Below are positions 40,147 to 49,126 of a DNA stretch of 64,000 nucleotides, piece by piece. Numbering within the stretch: position 1 is the stretch's first letter; each line of letters starts with the position of its first letter. The notes beneath the pieces are model-generated. The model had not been told where the DNA came from and made no database searches. It saw only the letters and a list, made by a program, of their open reading frames with translations. The DNA is from Aurantiochytrium sp. KH105 (lineage: Eukaryota > Sar > Bigyra > Thraustochytrida > Thraustochytriidae). The DNA lies in assembly GCA_003116975.1 (NCBI GenBank), contig BGKB01000004.1:62001-126000 (forward strand), given 5' to 3'. A program made the translations under genes and the position numbers.

Positions 40147-40998
40147 TCAATTGTCCTTGTTCTTCGGCTCGGACACTGACTTGCCCAGGCTCCTGTCGGC
40201 AAGGGAAAAGTAGGCCTCGACACTACGCTTTTCAAAGGCCGCTGGCACCGCATTCCCGTCCGTGTCGAGAGGAGGCAGTCGGCGCTGCTCGACGCCGTTT
40301 TGGAAGAGGAGCATGCTCGGCAGCTGGATGGACTCGATGGTGGTTTGGACCTTGAGCTTGGAGGCGGTCTCGTCGTTGTCGCCAAGATCGACTCGAGCAA
40401 AGGTCAAGTTTTTCGACGCGTGCTTGTCGGCGAGCCAAGAAAATGAAGGAACGAACTCGGCACAAGACTGGTTGCCCTCGACTCCACAAAATAAAAGCAC
40501 ACTCTTGGATTTTGCCTTTTTCGACGCGGTGCCGCTGGCACTGGAGGCAGATTGTAATGCCTCAGCCTGCTCGGCATCTATTTCCTCGACCTTTTCACTC
40601 CATGCGAATTTCGGACTTTGCAGGAGAATGGCGAGCATGCTAAAGATGATCACATACCAGTAAAACACGGTGCGATTGCCGAAATACGCCATGAGCACCA
40701 CCGCAAGTTTGGAATAGGTGATGGCCGTCGACACAAACCCCTCGATCGACCTCGCGCGGCGGTACTGCATGGCGAGATAAAGTGCTAGTGTGATGAGAAT
40801 CTCGAACTCGCGGGGGAGACCCAGATAGGCGTCGAGCTGGAAGAGGCCTCCGCCAGTTTCCTCGCCATTTCCTGTAGCAGCGGCTGCCCTCTCTGCCAAC
40901 GCTGGATCGGGGCGTAGCAGCAGCAGACGCACGGGCACATATGTCGCCAGCAGCGCCGCGTTCACCAGATAGTACGGCTGCAAGAACCTCGAGGCCAT
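40147..40998 (-). CDS. TMX2-like thioredoxin-related transmembrane protein
   Basis: 283 residues, ATG at 40998. The order matches TMX2: N-terminal hydrophobic segments (YYLVNAALLATYVPVRLLLL; FEILITLALYLAMQYRRAR), then VLMAYFGNRTVFYWYVIIFS, a linker, and a thioredoxin-like domain from about residue 155. Where the human protein has SNDC the motif here is NQSC (GVEGNQSCAEFVPSFSWLAD), so only the second Cys is kept. Further blocks FARVDLGDNDETASKLKVQT and LPSMLLFQNGVEQRRLPPLD fit. TMX2 sits in the ER and mitochondria-associated membranes; the C-terminus here (EPKNKDN) is a weakened KKxx-type end. A dithiol oxidoreductase is unlikely from a single Cys; a regulatory role is inference. Confidence 0.85.
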   Translation of the reverse strand: MASRFLQPYYLVNAALLATYVPVRLLLLRPDPALAERAAAATGNGEETGGGLFQLDAYLGLPREFEILITLALYLAMQYRRARSIEGFVSTAITYSKLAVVLMAYFGNRTVFYWYVIIFSMLAILLQSPKFAWSEKVEEIDAEQAEALQSASSASGTASKKAKSKSVLLFCGVEGNQSCAEFVPSFSWLADKHASKNLTFARVDLGDNDETASKLKVQTTIESIQLPSMLLFQNGVEQRRLPPLDTDGNAVPAAFEKRSVEAYFSLADRSLGKSVSEPKNKDN

Positions 40999-41512
40999 CT
41001 TGCTCCGAGTCGTTCACAAGTGCGTGCGTGCACGCGTGCGCTGAGCCCTCCTCGCTCCTTATTCAGCGCCGCTCTCCCTGTTGTGTCGCTTGCTCTGCCG
41101 CCAAGAAGACGAGGACAGCGAGCTTGCGCTCTTCTCCTTCCCCTTCTCCTTCTCCTCCTCCTGCTTTGCTTCGTGCGCAGAGCGACCTCTGCGCCCGACG
41201 CGCGCGCGCACGCCCGCAAGAGCGCCCTCGCGCTCGGTCTTCTCGTTCTTGTTGTTGTCGCAAAAGATGCCGCTCGGACCACCAGGCCAGGCCACGCGAC
41301 CCGACGCGACGCCTCGCCTCGCCTCGCCTCCGGCCGCAGTCTGCGCGGCGCTCTGCGCGGCGCGCTGCGACCTTCGCTCGCGCGCCCGCCGCACGCCCTG
41401 CCGCGCTCGCGCTGGTCGCGTCGAGGCCGGCGCGGCGAGCCAGCGGGGCGACCTGGTCCCGGCAAATCGGTTTTGCCGCGGCCGCGCAGGCTCGAGCCTC
41501 GCCGCGCTGACC
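40999..41512. other. Divergent promoter region, GC-rich
   Basis: 514 bp shared by the TMX2-like gene (-) and the GDAP2-like gene (+). Very CG-rich with pyrimidine runs at 41130-41165. Multiple long ORFs in all frames reflect composition. Confidence 0.6.
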
Positions 41513-43159
41513 ATGAGCGAGGCCCGGGCCTGGCGCGACGACGCGTGGTCGCCCGTCGCGCCAGCGCCCGAGTCGGAGCTCGACGCCGCCCGCCAGGCCG
41601 AGGCAGCGGCAGACCGGCGAGCGGGCGAGAAAGGCGAGGAAGGCGAAGAGACCCACGTGAACCCCGCCAGGGCCGGCGCCACGAGCAGCGGCGACGAGGC
41701 GCGCAAGGGCGCTGCGGGCGCAGAGGGCCAAGGCAAACCGCCGGTGCCACCACGGCCTGCCAGATCATTTCGCAATGGCGCCTCTCGGTCTTTGTCGACG
41801 CCGTCCTCGTCGCCGACGGGTCCGAAGGCAACCTTTGCAGCACGCGAGGAAATCAATGCGACGATTGAGCTCCTTTGCGGCAACGCTCAATCCTTTGTAG
41901 ATTTGCATGTCGACGCCCTCGTGAACCGCACCAATGAACGTCTCAACGACTGGAGTGGTCTTAGCAGCGAAATCTTGGCACGAGCAGGACCCATGCTCGA
42001 GGAAGAGTGTTCCCACGTGCCGTCCAAATGCCACATCGGCGAGGCCAAGATTACCGCTGGGTGCCAGCTGCACGCAGCCTATGTGATCCACACGGTGGGA
42101 CCCAAATTCTCGACGCAATACGAGACTGCCGCCCAGAGCGCATTGCACATGTGCTACCGGAACGTCCTGACGATTTGTAAAGAGCGGCGTTTGCGCAGCG
42201 TCGCAATGCCGCTCTTGTACTCACGTGAACGGGGATACCCCCGAGAAGACGGAGCGCAGACTGCCGTTCGCACCATTCGACGGTTCCTCGACCACTTTGT
42301 AGATGATTTTGACCGCGTCGTGCTGTACCTCGGCAACGACGCCGAGGACACGGCGCACATACGGCGCGCCTTGGCCCTGTACTGTCCCAGGTCACGCGCC
42401 GAGGAAGTCTGGTCCATGTCCGTGCTCCCCGAAAACACGGGCAACGAATGGGGCGAGATTGTCTTGGAAGATCGTCGAGTTCGTATTTCATCCTCGTTCC
42501 CATCGGTGACCTCGACTGTGGATGGGAACTACATGCCGGTGGGGCGGCCAGGACCCCCTCCGCCGCCACCAGCGCGGGCTTTCACCGAAGTGGTGTATGG
42601 TGTGGACACGCTTGTGGATAATCTCGCGTACACGCGATTGCTGGAGCGCGCTGATGACGAGGACTTTAAGGACATGGTGGCCCTTAATATTATTTACCGT
42701 GGAGGCAACGACATGATGGGACGGCCTATTGTCGTGATTGCTGCTGCGAATCTGACCCATGAAGTTCGCGAAGAGCGATTGCTCTTATACTTTGTCCATG
42801 TGTGTGACAAGCTTTCGCGCCATCCGAAGGGGTTTGTAGTTGTCTTTTTCGACCACCCTGGCGCCTCGGAACATCTTCCTGGGCTTTCCTGGTTCAAGCA
42901 TCAGTATGAAGAGGTGATTGGTCGCAAATACAAGAAGAATCTGCGTCGCATGTATGTTGTACATGCGACCTGGCAGCTCAAGGCTCTCTTTTGGGGAGCG
43001 ATGCCCTTTGTCTCGTCCAAGTTTTGGGACAAATTTTACTATTTGGACAGTCTCGAGGAGCTATATCGCTATATCCCGGCAGAGTGCATCCTGTTGCCTT
43101 CCGTCGTTTTTCGTCATGACAAACGTCTCGAGGTTCAGGCCGCCCAATCCTGGTTCTAA
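41513..43159 (+). CDS. GDAP2-like protein (macro domain plus CRAL-TRIO domain)
   Basis: 548 residues from the ATG at 41513 (MSEARAWRDDAWSPVAP); an upstream in-frame ATG at 41267 would add Arg/Ala-rich filler. After a Pro/Ala-rich leader, the macro domain spans about 112-290: VDALVNRTNERLNDWSGLSS, GEAKITAGCQLHAAYVIHTV, then GYPREDGAQTAVRTIRRFLD. A poly-Pro linker (GRPGPPPPPPARAF) leads to a CRAL-TRIO_2 domain (about 395-520): IVVIAAANL, RHPKGFVVVFFDHPGASEHL, YKKNLRRMYVVHATWQLKAL. This domain pair and order are diagnostic of GDAP2. Macro domains bind ADP-ribose or related nucleotides; CRAL-TRIO binds lipids. Whether ADP-ribose binding is retained here is not evident. The protein is close to the family length. 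Confidence 0.9.
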   Translation: MSEARAWRDDAWSPVAPAPESELDAARQAEAAADRRAGEKGEEGEETHVNPARAGATSSGDEARKGAAGAEGQGKPPVPPRPARSFRNGASRSLSTPSSSPTGPKATFAAREEINATIELLCGNAQSFVDLHVDALVNRTNERLNDWSGLSSEILARAGPMLEEECSHVPSKCHIGEAKITAGCQLHAAYVIHTVGPKFSTQYETAAQSALHMCYRNVLTICKERRLRSVAMPLLYSRERGYPREDGAQTAVRTIRRFLDHFVDDFDRVVLYLGNDAEDTAHIRRALALYCPRSRAEEVWSMSVLPENTGNEWGEIVLEDRRVRISSSFPSVTSTVDGNYMPVGRPGPPPPPPARAFTEVVYGVDTLVDNLAYTRLLERADDEDFKDMVALNIIYRGGNDMMGRPIVVIAAANLTHEVREERLLLYFVHVCDKLSRHPKGFVVVFFDHPGASEHLPGLSWFKHQYEEVIGRKYKKNLRRMYVVHATWQLKALFWGAMPFVSSKFWDKFYYLDSLEELYRYIPAECILLPSVVFRHDKRLEVQAAQSWF

Positions 43160-43697
43160 TCCCTACTGGCTCCATCACTTTCTTTATAAACTGTATACTC
43201 TGTTTCCGCGTCGCAACGTACGCCGGACGCTTTGCACTGTGTGAGGCGTATTGGAAGGGGAAAAAAAGCCAATCTTTGTTACTACTTGGCCTCCTCGACT
43301 CGAGACACTGGCGGCTTTGTCAAAGTTCGAAGATTTGTCTTTGGCAAAAATCGAGCGAGAAGACTATCATCTTTGCGGAGCCGCGCCGCGCAGTCGCGCT
43401 TCGGTCCGGGAGGCTCCTCTCTCGCTTGGACGGGCAGAGGCGCTGGCTGAGGCGCGGCACGAAACGAGTTGCGGGAGAAAGGCCTCCAGGCGAACCGCGT
43501 GCGCAAGGCGACGAGACGACCAGAGGAAGGGACGATTCCGAACTCGAGTCCATCTTGCCTCGAGGTCTTCGCGGAGCAGCTCCCAGAGCCAAGAGCCACG
43601 TCGAAGCGGAGAACACGTCACGCGCGAAGGAAGTCAAAGGTGTCAGCCTGAAAAAGCTCTGACTGACCGCGAAGGCCCGCCGAAGAAGGCAACTGTG
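43160..43697. other. Spacer between GDAP2-like and beta-helix genes
   Basis: Same-strand spacer holding the GDAP2-like 3' end and the beta-helix gene 5' region. The downstream reading frame is open back to 43251 but has no ATG before 43698. Confidence 0.6.
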
Positions 43698-46343
43698 ATG
43701 ATGTTGAGGGCCATTCTTTGGTGGATCTTGCTTGGCATGAATGTGGCTGCAACGAAAGAGAACATGACCGGCAGCAGCAGGGTGAAGTGGTCGTCTCGCT
43801 TCGTGGGCGAAGATGCCTTTGGCAATGTGTCGGCTGCCCGCGCGCTCGAATGCGGCGCACGGCAATTGGCAGTAAAGTTCGCACGAGTCATGCCTCTTGA
43901 GCCGGCGGATCTCACAGATGCACTTCAACTCCATCATTGGTGCCCTCAGAATCAAGTGGATACGGCACTAGCTCGTCGGCTTTCTAAGAGCGTGCCGGGA
44001 AACCTTGCTACCGCCCGCAAGAGGAAGACGCAGCTCGAGAATGCCAATGACGCGGGCGCGTGCCCAATCTTCGCAGTGGGTCCCGATGAAACCTATGCTC
44101 GCATAGAAGACGCTCTTCAGGCGTCGCGGCAACAATCTGATAGCACATGCAAGAAGATTGAGCTCGCCCCGGGCATTCACTACTTGAATAAAACGCTGTC
44201 AATCGGCCCCGAAGACCATGGTGTGCACGTGACAGCTCGAGAGCCAGGCACAGCGTGGCTGAGCGGGGGCTTGCCGGTCGAGATCGAATTGACAGACGTG
44301 AATGTGCATCGCAGTCGAAATAGTGAAACTTCATTAGTGACGGCTCGACTCGAACATGTAAGCGAAATGGCCGGCCTCTTTGGAGTCTCTCCACACGTTC
44401 GATTCCAGCGTGCGCGTTGGCCGAATGGAGACACAGAGCGAGATCAATGGGGATACGCGAGTCCAAAGTCAGGTCACGTCAGTGTCAAGGCTGCGCGTAT
44501 CAAAGCGTGGATGAAACCTAAAGCTGGCCTCAAACCGAAAACGGTCTTGGTGGATCTGCGCAAAAAAGACAACCCGAGTGGATTTGTGAAAAAGGATTCT
44601 GCAATGAAGGCCTACAATCGCTACTCTTCAGGGTCTGGAGGCATGTGCTCGGACATGTGGGACTTGAGTGAACAGAGTTCGTATTGGTGCGGAAATGCGT
44701 CTGCCGGGGGCTGGGCCGAAGTGGACCAGCGATGTGTGGCGCGTGGGCAGCTCGAACTGCCCGTGGGTCTTGCACTGTACGAGAATAGCTCCGAGGCGCG
44801 GCGGATGCGCAGTTGGTCGGATGCTGCGGCTGGTCCGGCCGTAGTGCACGCTTGGCACTCGCAGAGCTGGTTTACAAACATGTGGAGCGTCAAGTCACAT
44901 GATCGCGAGACAGACGAGCTGTGGTTTGGAGCTGGTGGGTCTCAGGGCGGACGCAGCTGGTGCGCGTGCGACGAGTGCGCGTACGCTGGACAGTGGTGTC
45001 GGGGCGAAGGTGACACGCGTCTTATCAGTGGGACTTGGTATGTGGAAAATGTGGCCGAGGAGCTCGATGTGCCTGGTGAGTTCTACTTTGACCGCAAAAC
45101 GCGAACCTTGCAGCTGCTACTGAACACGAGCGATGTGGAGGACGCACGAGCGCGAGGCACGGGTCGGCTGACACTCGTGGTGCCGGTACTGCAGACGCTA
45201 GTCTCGATACACAATGTATCGAACGTTACGCTTGAGGGCATTGGACTTCGGGATGCACGCGCAACCTATCTGGAGCGGTATGGTGTTCCGTCTGGAGGTG
45301 ACTGGGCACTTTACAAGGGTGCAGCTGTGATGGTGGAGGATGCGGAGTCTGTGCGCATATCCCGTTGCAACTTCGTCCGTCTCGATGGCAACGGTGTTTT
45401 GTTGTACGGGCGTGTCCGCAAGGCGATCCTGGAAGAGAATGAGTTTGCCTGGCTCGGCGAGTCGGCCATGGCGGCGTGGGGCCGTACGCGCGAGTGGGAT
45501 GGGCGGGATGGGCGACAGCCTCGTGGGACTGTGGTGCGACGCAACGTGGTTCGAGAGATTGGCATTTACGAGAAGCAGGCAAGCGCGTGGTTTCAAGCCA
45601 AGGCGTGTGGGACGCGATTGGAGGACAATCTCTTTTTTAACATGCCTCGCGCAGCCATCAACTTTAATGACGGATTTGGAGGCGACAACGTGGTAACGGG
45701 TAATTTGCTCTTTAACACATGTCGCGAGTCGGGTGATCACGGCGCCATCAACACGTGGGACCGCATGCCGTTTCTCTGGGACGAGTCTGGCGAACATGGT
45801 TTCGATGCCTTGCCCACACGCATTGCTGAAAACCTCATTTTTGCCAATTACGGAGCTTCGCAGGCTGTCGACAACGATGATGGAAGCTCGTACTACCACA
45901 TTGAGGACAATGTTATGTTCAATTCGGAGGGTTTCAAGATGGACTACGGTGGTCACGACTCCGTTTTTCGGGGTAATTTGGTGGTGGTGTACCCTTATGA
46001 CGGTCAGAATTGCTTTAATGTCGCAGATTTCCGTCATGGACACGCCCACCATTTCGAGAACAACACGTGCATCCTGACGCAAGACTTTCACGCGGTGGAC
46101 AAGGTCGGCCACGCGACGGGCCCGTGCGATGACCCCTCTTCGCGATTCGTGTTACGCAACAACCACTACTACACGCCTACGGGGAATGCTACGATTGTCT
46201 GTGGCTCGGAGCACCTTTCCTTGCCGGACCTGCAAGCGCAATACCCGGGTCTCGAGGCGCGTTCGACGGTCGAGGCTGTCCCGCCCTCTTCGGACATCTT
46301 GGCCATGTTGTGCAGCAAACTTCGCTCCTTTGCACCGCAGTGA
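43698..46343 (+). CDS. Secreted right-handed parallel beta-helix protein, putative carbohydrate-active enzyme
   Basis: 881 residues from the double ATG at 43698/43701. A signal peptide (MMLRAILWWILLGMNVAATK) is followed by a leader of about 100 residues. The domain start at about 150-210 has the layout typical of beta-helix glycosidases and lyases: DALQAS, IELAPGIHYLNKTLSIGPED, then GTAWLSGG. A Trp/Cys-rich insertion (about 310-450: MCSDMWDLSEQSSYWCGN, WCACDECAYAGQWCRGEGD) interrupts it. Repeated strand-turn units follow (VTLEGIGLRDARATYLERYG; VRISRCNFVRLDGNGVLLYG; AILEENEFAWLGES; HIEDNVMFNSEGFKMDYGGH). About nine sequons support secretion. GH141-like or other PbH1 enzymes are the nearest I can name from pattern; catalytic residues are not assigned. 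Confidence 0.75.
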   Translation: MMLRAILWWILLGMNVAATKENMTGSSRVKWSSRFVGEDAFGNVSAARALECGARQLAVKFARVMPLEPADLTDALQLHHWCPQNQVDTALARRLSKSVPGNLATARKRKTQLENANDAGACPIFAVGPDETYARIEDALQASRQQSDSTCKKIELAPGIHYLNKTLSIGPEDHGVHVTAREPGTAWLSGGLPVEIELTDVNVHRSRNSETSLVTARLEHVSEMAGLFGVSPHVRFQRARWPNGDTERDQWGYASPKSGHVSVKAARIKAWMKPKAGLKPKTVLVDLRKKDNPSGFVKKDSAMKAYNRYSSGSGGMCSDMWDLSEQSSYWCGNASAGGWAEVDQRCVARGQLELPVGLALYENSSEARRMRSWSDAAAGPAVVHAWHSQSWFTNMWSVKSHDRETDELWFGAGGSQGGRSWCACDECAYAGQWCRGEGDTRLISGTWYVENVAEELDVPGEFYFDRKTRTLQLLLNTSDVEDARARGTGRLTLVVPVLQTLVSIHNVSNVTLEGIGLRDARATYLERYGVPSGGDWALYKGAAVMVEDAESVRISRCNFVRLDGNGVLLYGRVRKAILEENEFAWLGESAMAAWGRTREWDGRDGRQPRGTVVRRNVVREIGIYEKQASAWFQAKACGTRLEDNLFFNMPRAAINFNDGFGGDNVVTGNLLFNTCRESGDHGAINTWDRMPFLWDESGEHGFDALPTRIAENLIFANYGASQAVDNDDGSSYYHIEDNVMFNSEGFKMDYGGHDSVFRGNLVVVYPYDGQNCFNVADFRHGHAHHFENNTCILTQDFHAVDKVGHATGPCDDPSSRFVLRNNHYYTPTGNATIVCGSEHLSLPDLQAQYPGLEARSTVEAVPPSSDILAMLCSKLRSFAPQ

Positions 46344-47613
46344 TTTCCCGCATGTTATACATGACTCCGACAGTCACTGCCACCGCCGCCAACGAAGTAT
46401 ATCAGCGAAGTACCAACGAAGTGCCAGCGACTTTTGCGTTGCAACGATTTGTTCGCCCACCAGTTATGCTCGCACACGAGCTCATTCGACGGGCCAGGCT
46501 CGCGGTCCGGCAGCGACTGAAAACGCTGTTTTGAAGTGCGCGACGCGCCCGCACTCTACCGGCTTGTCACCTCCAAGGAGGCTAGCCCACCCTTCCCTCC
46601 CTCCCCAAGCAAAGGTATAATACTATTGCAGGTGCAGGTGTCCTTGAGATTGGTTTATCGATGTTTATGGCACACGCTGACGCCGGCTAGCCCATTTACA
46701 GGCCACGCCACACCACGACGTCCGGCTTTCCCTTGCAGCCTCACTGCGCGTGCTCGTCGCAGGTCGTCCCGCGTCCTGCGTCCCGCGTCCCGCGGCCCGC
46801 GCGCGGCCGCTCTCCCGCTCGCCTCTCCTCGTCTCGCGATACGTTGCGCGGCCTGTGCCTGCGCGCGCGTGCAACTTGCGGTGTCCACAGACATGGGACG
46901 GCCCTGTACAGGCCTCTCTTCGGAGCCACGGACCGGGACTTACTTGCCTGCACCGCCGCTACCGCCGCCGCTGCTGCCGCTACCGCCGCTGCTGCTGCCG
47001 GCCGCGCTCGGCGCCTCGCGCAGGCGTCGCGCCGCGCCCTCCGCCACCCGAACGGTTCGCAGCTGCAGCCGCGCGCCCCGAAAGAAAGTCCGCGCGGGGG
47101 CGAAGTCTTCAGGAGCGTCGCCGCCTGGCGCGTGCACGCCCGGAAACACAATGCACCCAGTCGATCTTGTATACGTCCGTAGGTAAGCGGTCGGCGAGCT
47201 GGAAATGGCCGTCAAGGCGTACGTCTGATCAGGCGCACGTCAGTCAAGACGTACCGGCGGCAGGCAGCAGCTGCAGCAGCAGCAGCAGACGGAAGCCTAA
47301 ACATCAGTCAGGTCGGCGTCGCCTAGCCGAGCTCATCGAGCGCGATACCTCTGCTTCTGCGGCGGCAGGAAAACAAATTGGCGGGCGGCTGGACCCCGGT
47401 GTGGACCGCAGCGGCCGAGACCTAGCTGGGGGCCTAGACTAGGCAGGCCCAGTGTAAATGAGAGTGAAAGAAAGAGCGAGATCGGGATCGGGGCCGTAAA
47501 ATCTAGACCTAGCTACAGCTAGCGGTGCGGCTGGCTGGCTGGCGTAAATTAGTGGGAGAGTAGCAGGAATGGAAGCAGAGCAGCAGACGCGCGAGAGGCT
47601 ACAGCCTGTGCTT
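46344..47613. other. Intergenic region upstream of the divergent actin
   Basis: GC-rich, with CCG/CTG runs (about 46955-47005), CAGCAG runs near 47266-47290 and a small ggcctagactaggcaggcc near-palindrome at 47433-47451. Long ORFs are Ala/Arg/Pro-rich and not credible. No upstream actin exon encoding the usual VVDNG start was found. Confidence 0.55.
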
Positions 47614-47672
47614 GGGGGGGGGGGGGGGGGGGGGGGTTGGGGGGGGGGCCGGCCAACACGGGGGGCGGGGGN
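47614..47672. other. Poly-G block with one N: probable sequencing or assembly artefact
   Basis: Two long G runs (about 23 and 10 bases), more G-rich sequence and a single N at 47672 directly abut actin codons for [12 protein letters not shown]. The first ~15-18 codons of the gene should be here but are absent. Confidence 0.8.
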
Positions 47673-48765
47673 CTCCGGCATGTGCAAGGCCGGGTTCGCG
47701 GGCGACGACTCACCCATGGTCGTGTTCCCAGCGATCGTAGGCCGGCCAAAGAATTTGGGGACGAGACTTCGCCCAAGTGAGCCGGAATGCTACGTCGGAG
47801 ACGATGCCTTTTCGAAGCGAGGAGTGCTTTCGCTAAAGTATCCGATCGAACACGGCATTGTGACCAACTGGGATGACATGGAAAAGATCTGGCAGCACAC
47901 ATTTTACACGGAACTCCGCGCCGAGCCGGAGGAGCATCCGGTTCTGCTCACCGAGCCCCCGCTCAACCCCAAGGCGAATCGCGAGCGCATGGTCCAAATC
48001 ATGTTCGAAAGCTTCAACGTTCCAGCAATGTACGTTTGCATCCAGGCGGTGCTGGCTCTCTATGCCTCGGGGCGCACGACGGGCGCGGTGCTGGACAGTG
48101 GCGACGGAGTCACCCACACGGTGCCAATTTTCGATGGCCACGCGCTGCCACACGCCGTGCAACGTATTGATCTTGCCGGCCGCGACCTCACCGACCATAT
48201 GATGAAGCTTTTGACCGAGCGCGGCTACTCGTTTACAACGACGGCAGAGCGGGAGATTGCTCGAGACATTAAGGAAAAGCTTGTCTACATTGCGCAAGAC
48301 TTTGACGACGAGATGGAGCGCTACGGTGACTCGCACACGAACGAGAAAGCGTACGAAATGCCGGACGGAAACGTCGTCATCCTGGGTAACGAGCGCATTC
48401 GATGCGCCGAGGCGCTCTTCAAGCCGAGAATGCTGGGCAAGGAAGCGCTCGGGGTGCACGAGGCCATGTTCCAAACCATTTCAAAGTGCGACGTTGACGT
48501 GCGCAGGGCGTTGTTTGCAAATATTATCTTGTCCGGAGGGACGACCTTGTACCCTGGTCTCGCCGAGCGCCTCAGCACAGAAATGACGGCTCTCGTCCCA
48601 AGTTCGGTTTCGATCAAGGTCATTGCTCCAGTGGAGCGCAAGTACTCGGTGTGGATCGGGGGCTCTACCTTGGCGTCGCTTTCCACCTTTGTCGATATGT
48701 GGCTCACCAGAGAAGAGTACGACGAAGCGTCCGGACTCTCCATCGTGCACCAAAAGTTCCTTTAA
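47673..48765 (+). CDS. Divergent actin paralogue, 5' end missing
   Basis: 363 residues are readable from [20 protein letters not shown] to the stop at 48763-48765; the N-terminus is lost in the poly-G/N block. Actin motifs kept: [53 protein letters not shown] and [17 protein letters not shown]. Compared with the canonical actin at 52127, the DNase I-binding (D-) loop is rebuilt: [20 protein letters not shown] replaces [20 protein letters not shown], removing both D-loop methionines. The end is QKFL instead of RKCF, so the Cys374 equivalent is Phe. Codon use is mixed, unlike the C-ending bias of the canonical gene, suggesting lower expression. It is either a specialised actin or a conventional-like paralogue; ATP-binding motifs appear intact. 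Confidence 0.9.
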
Positions 48766-49071
48766 TTGTACAGTATTCCATTCTTGAGTGCAGTTGTCAA
48801 GAGCCAATAACAATTTTGTTTTGTTCGAAGAGTGAAAGCCGACCCAGCTTACTCGAGTCCGTGGTGCGCCAGATGCTGTTTTCCTTCTTCTCGACAAAGT
48901 ATTGCTCGACAACGTGCAAGAAGTTGATGGACGTGGTGAACGTTTTCATTCTTCGCGAGTCAAGCAAATGAATAAGTCTTCCAATAGGCCAAAAGACGTG
49001 TCGACTCCTGTTTCCACCTTACGTTGGCAAGCAAGCCAGCAAGCGAGACGTGAGCATCTTACACCTTCGTT

Positions 49072-49126
49072 TAGCGAGCAAGCATAGCGAGCAAGCATAG
49101 CAAGCAGGCATAGCAAGCAAGCAGCA
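49072..49126. repeat. AGCATAGCAAGC-type imperfect tandem repeat
   Basis: Four to five imperfect copies of a 12-base unit built from agca and tagc blocks. Confidence 0.75.
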
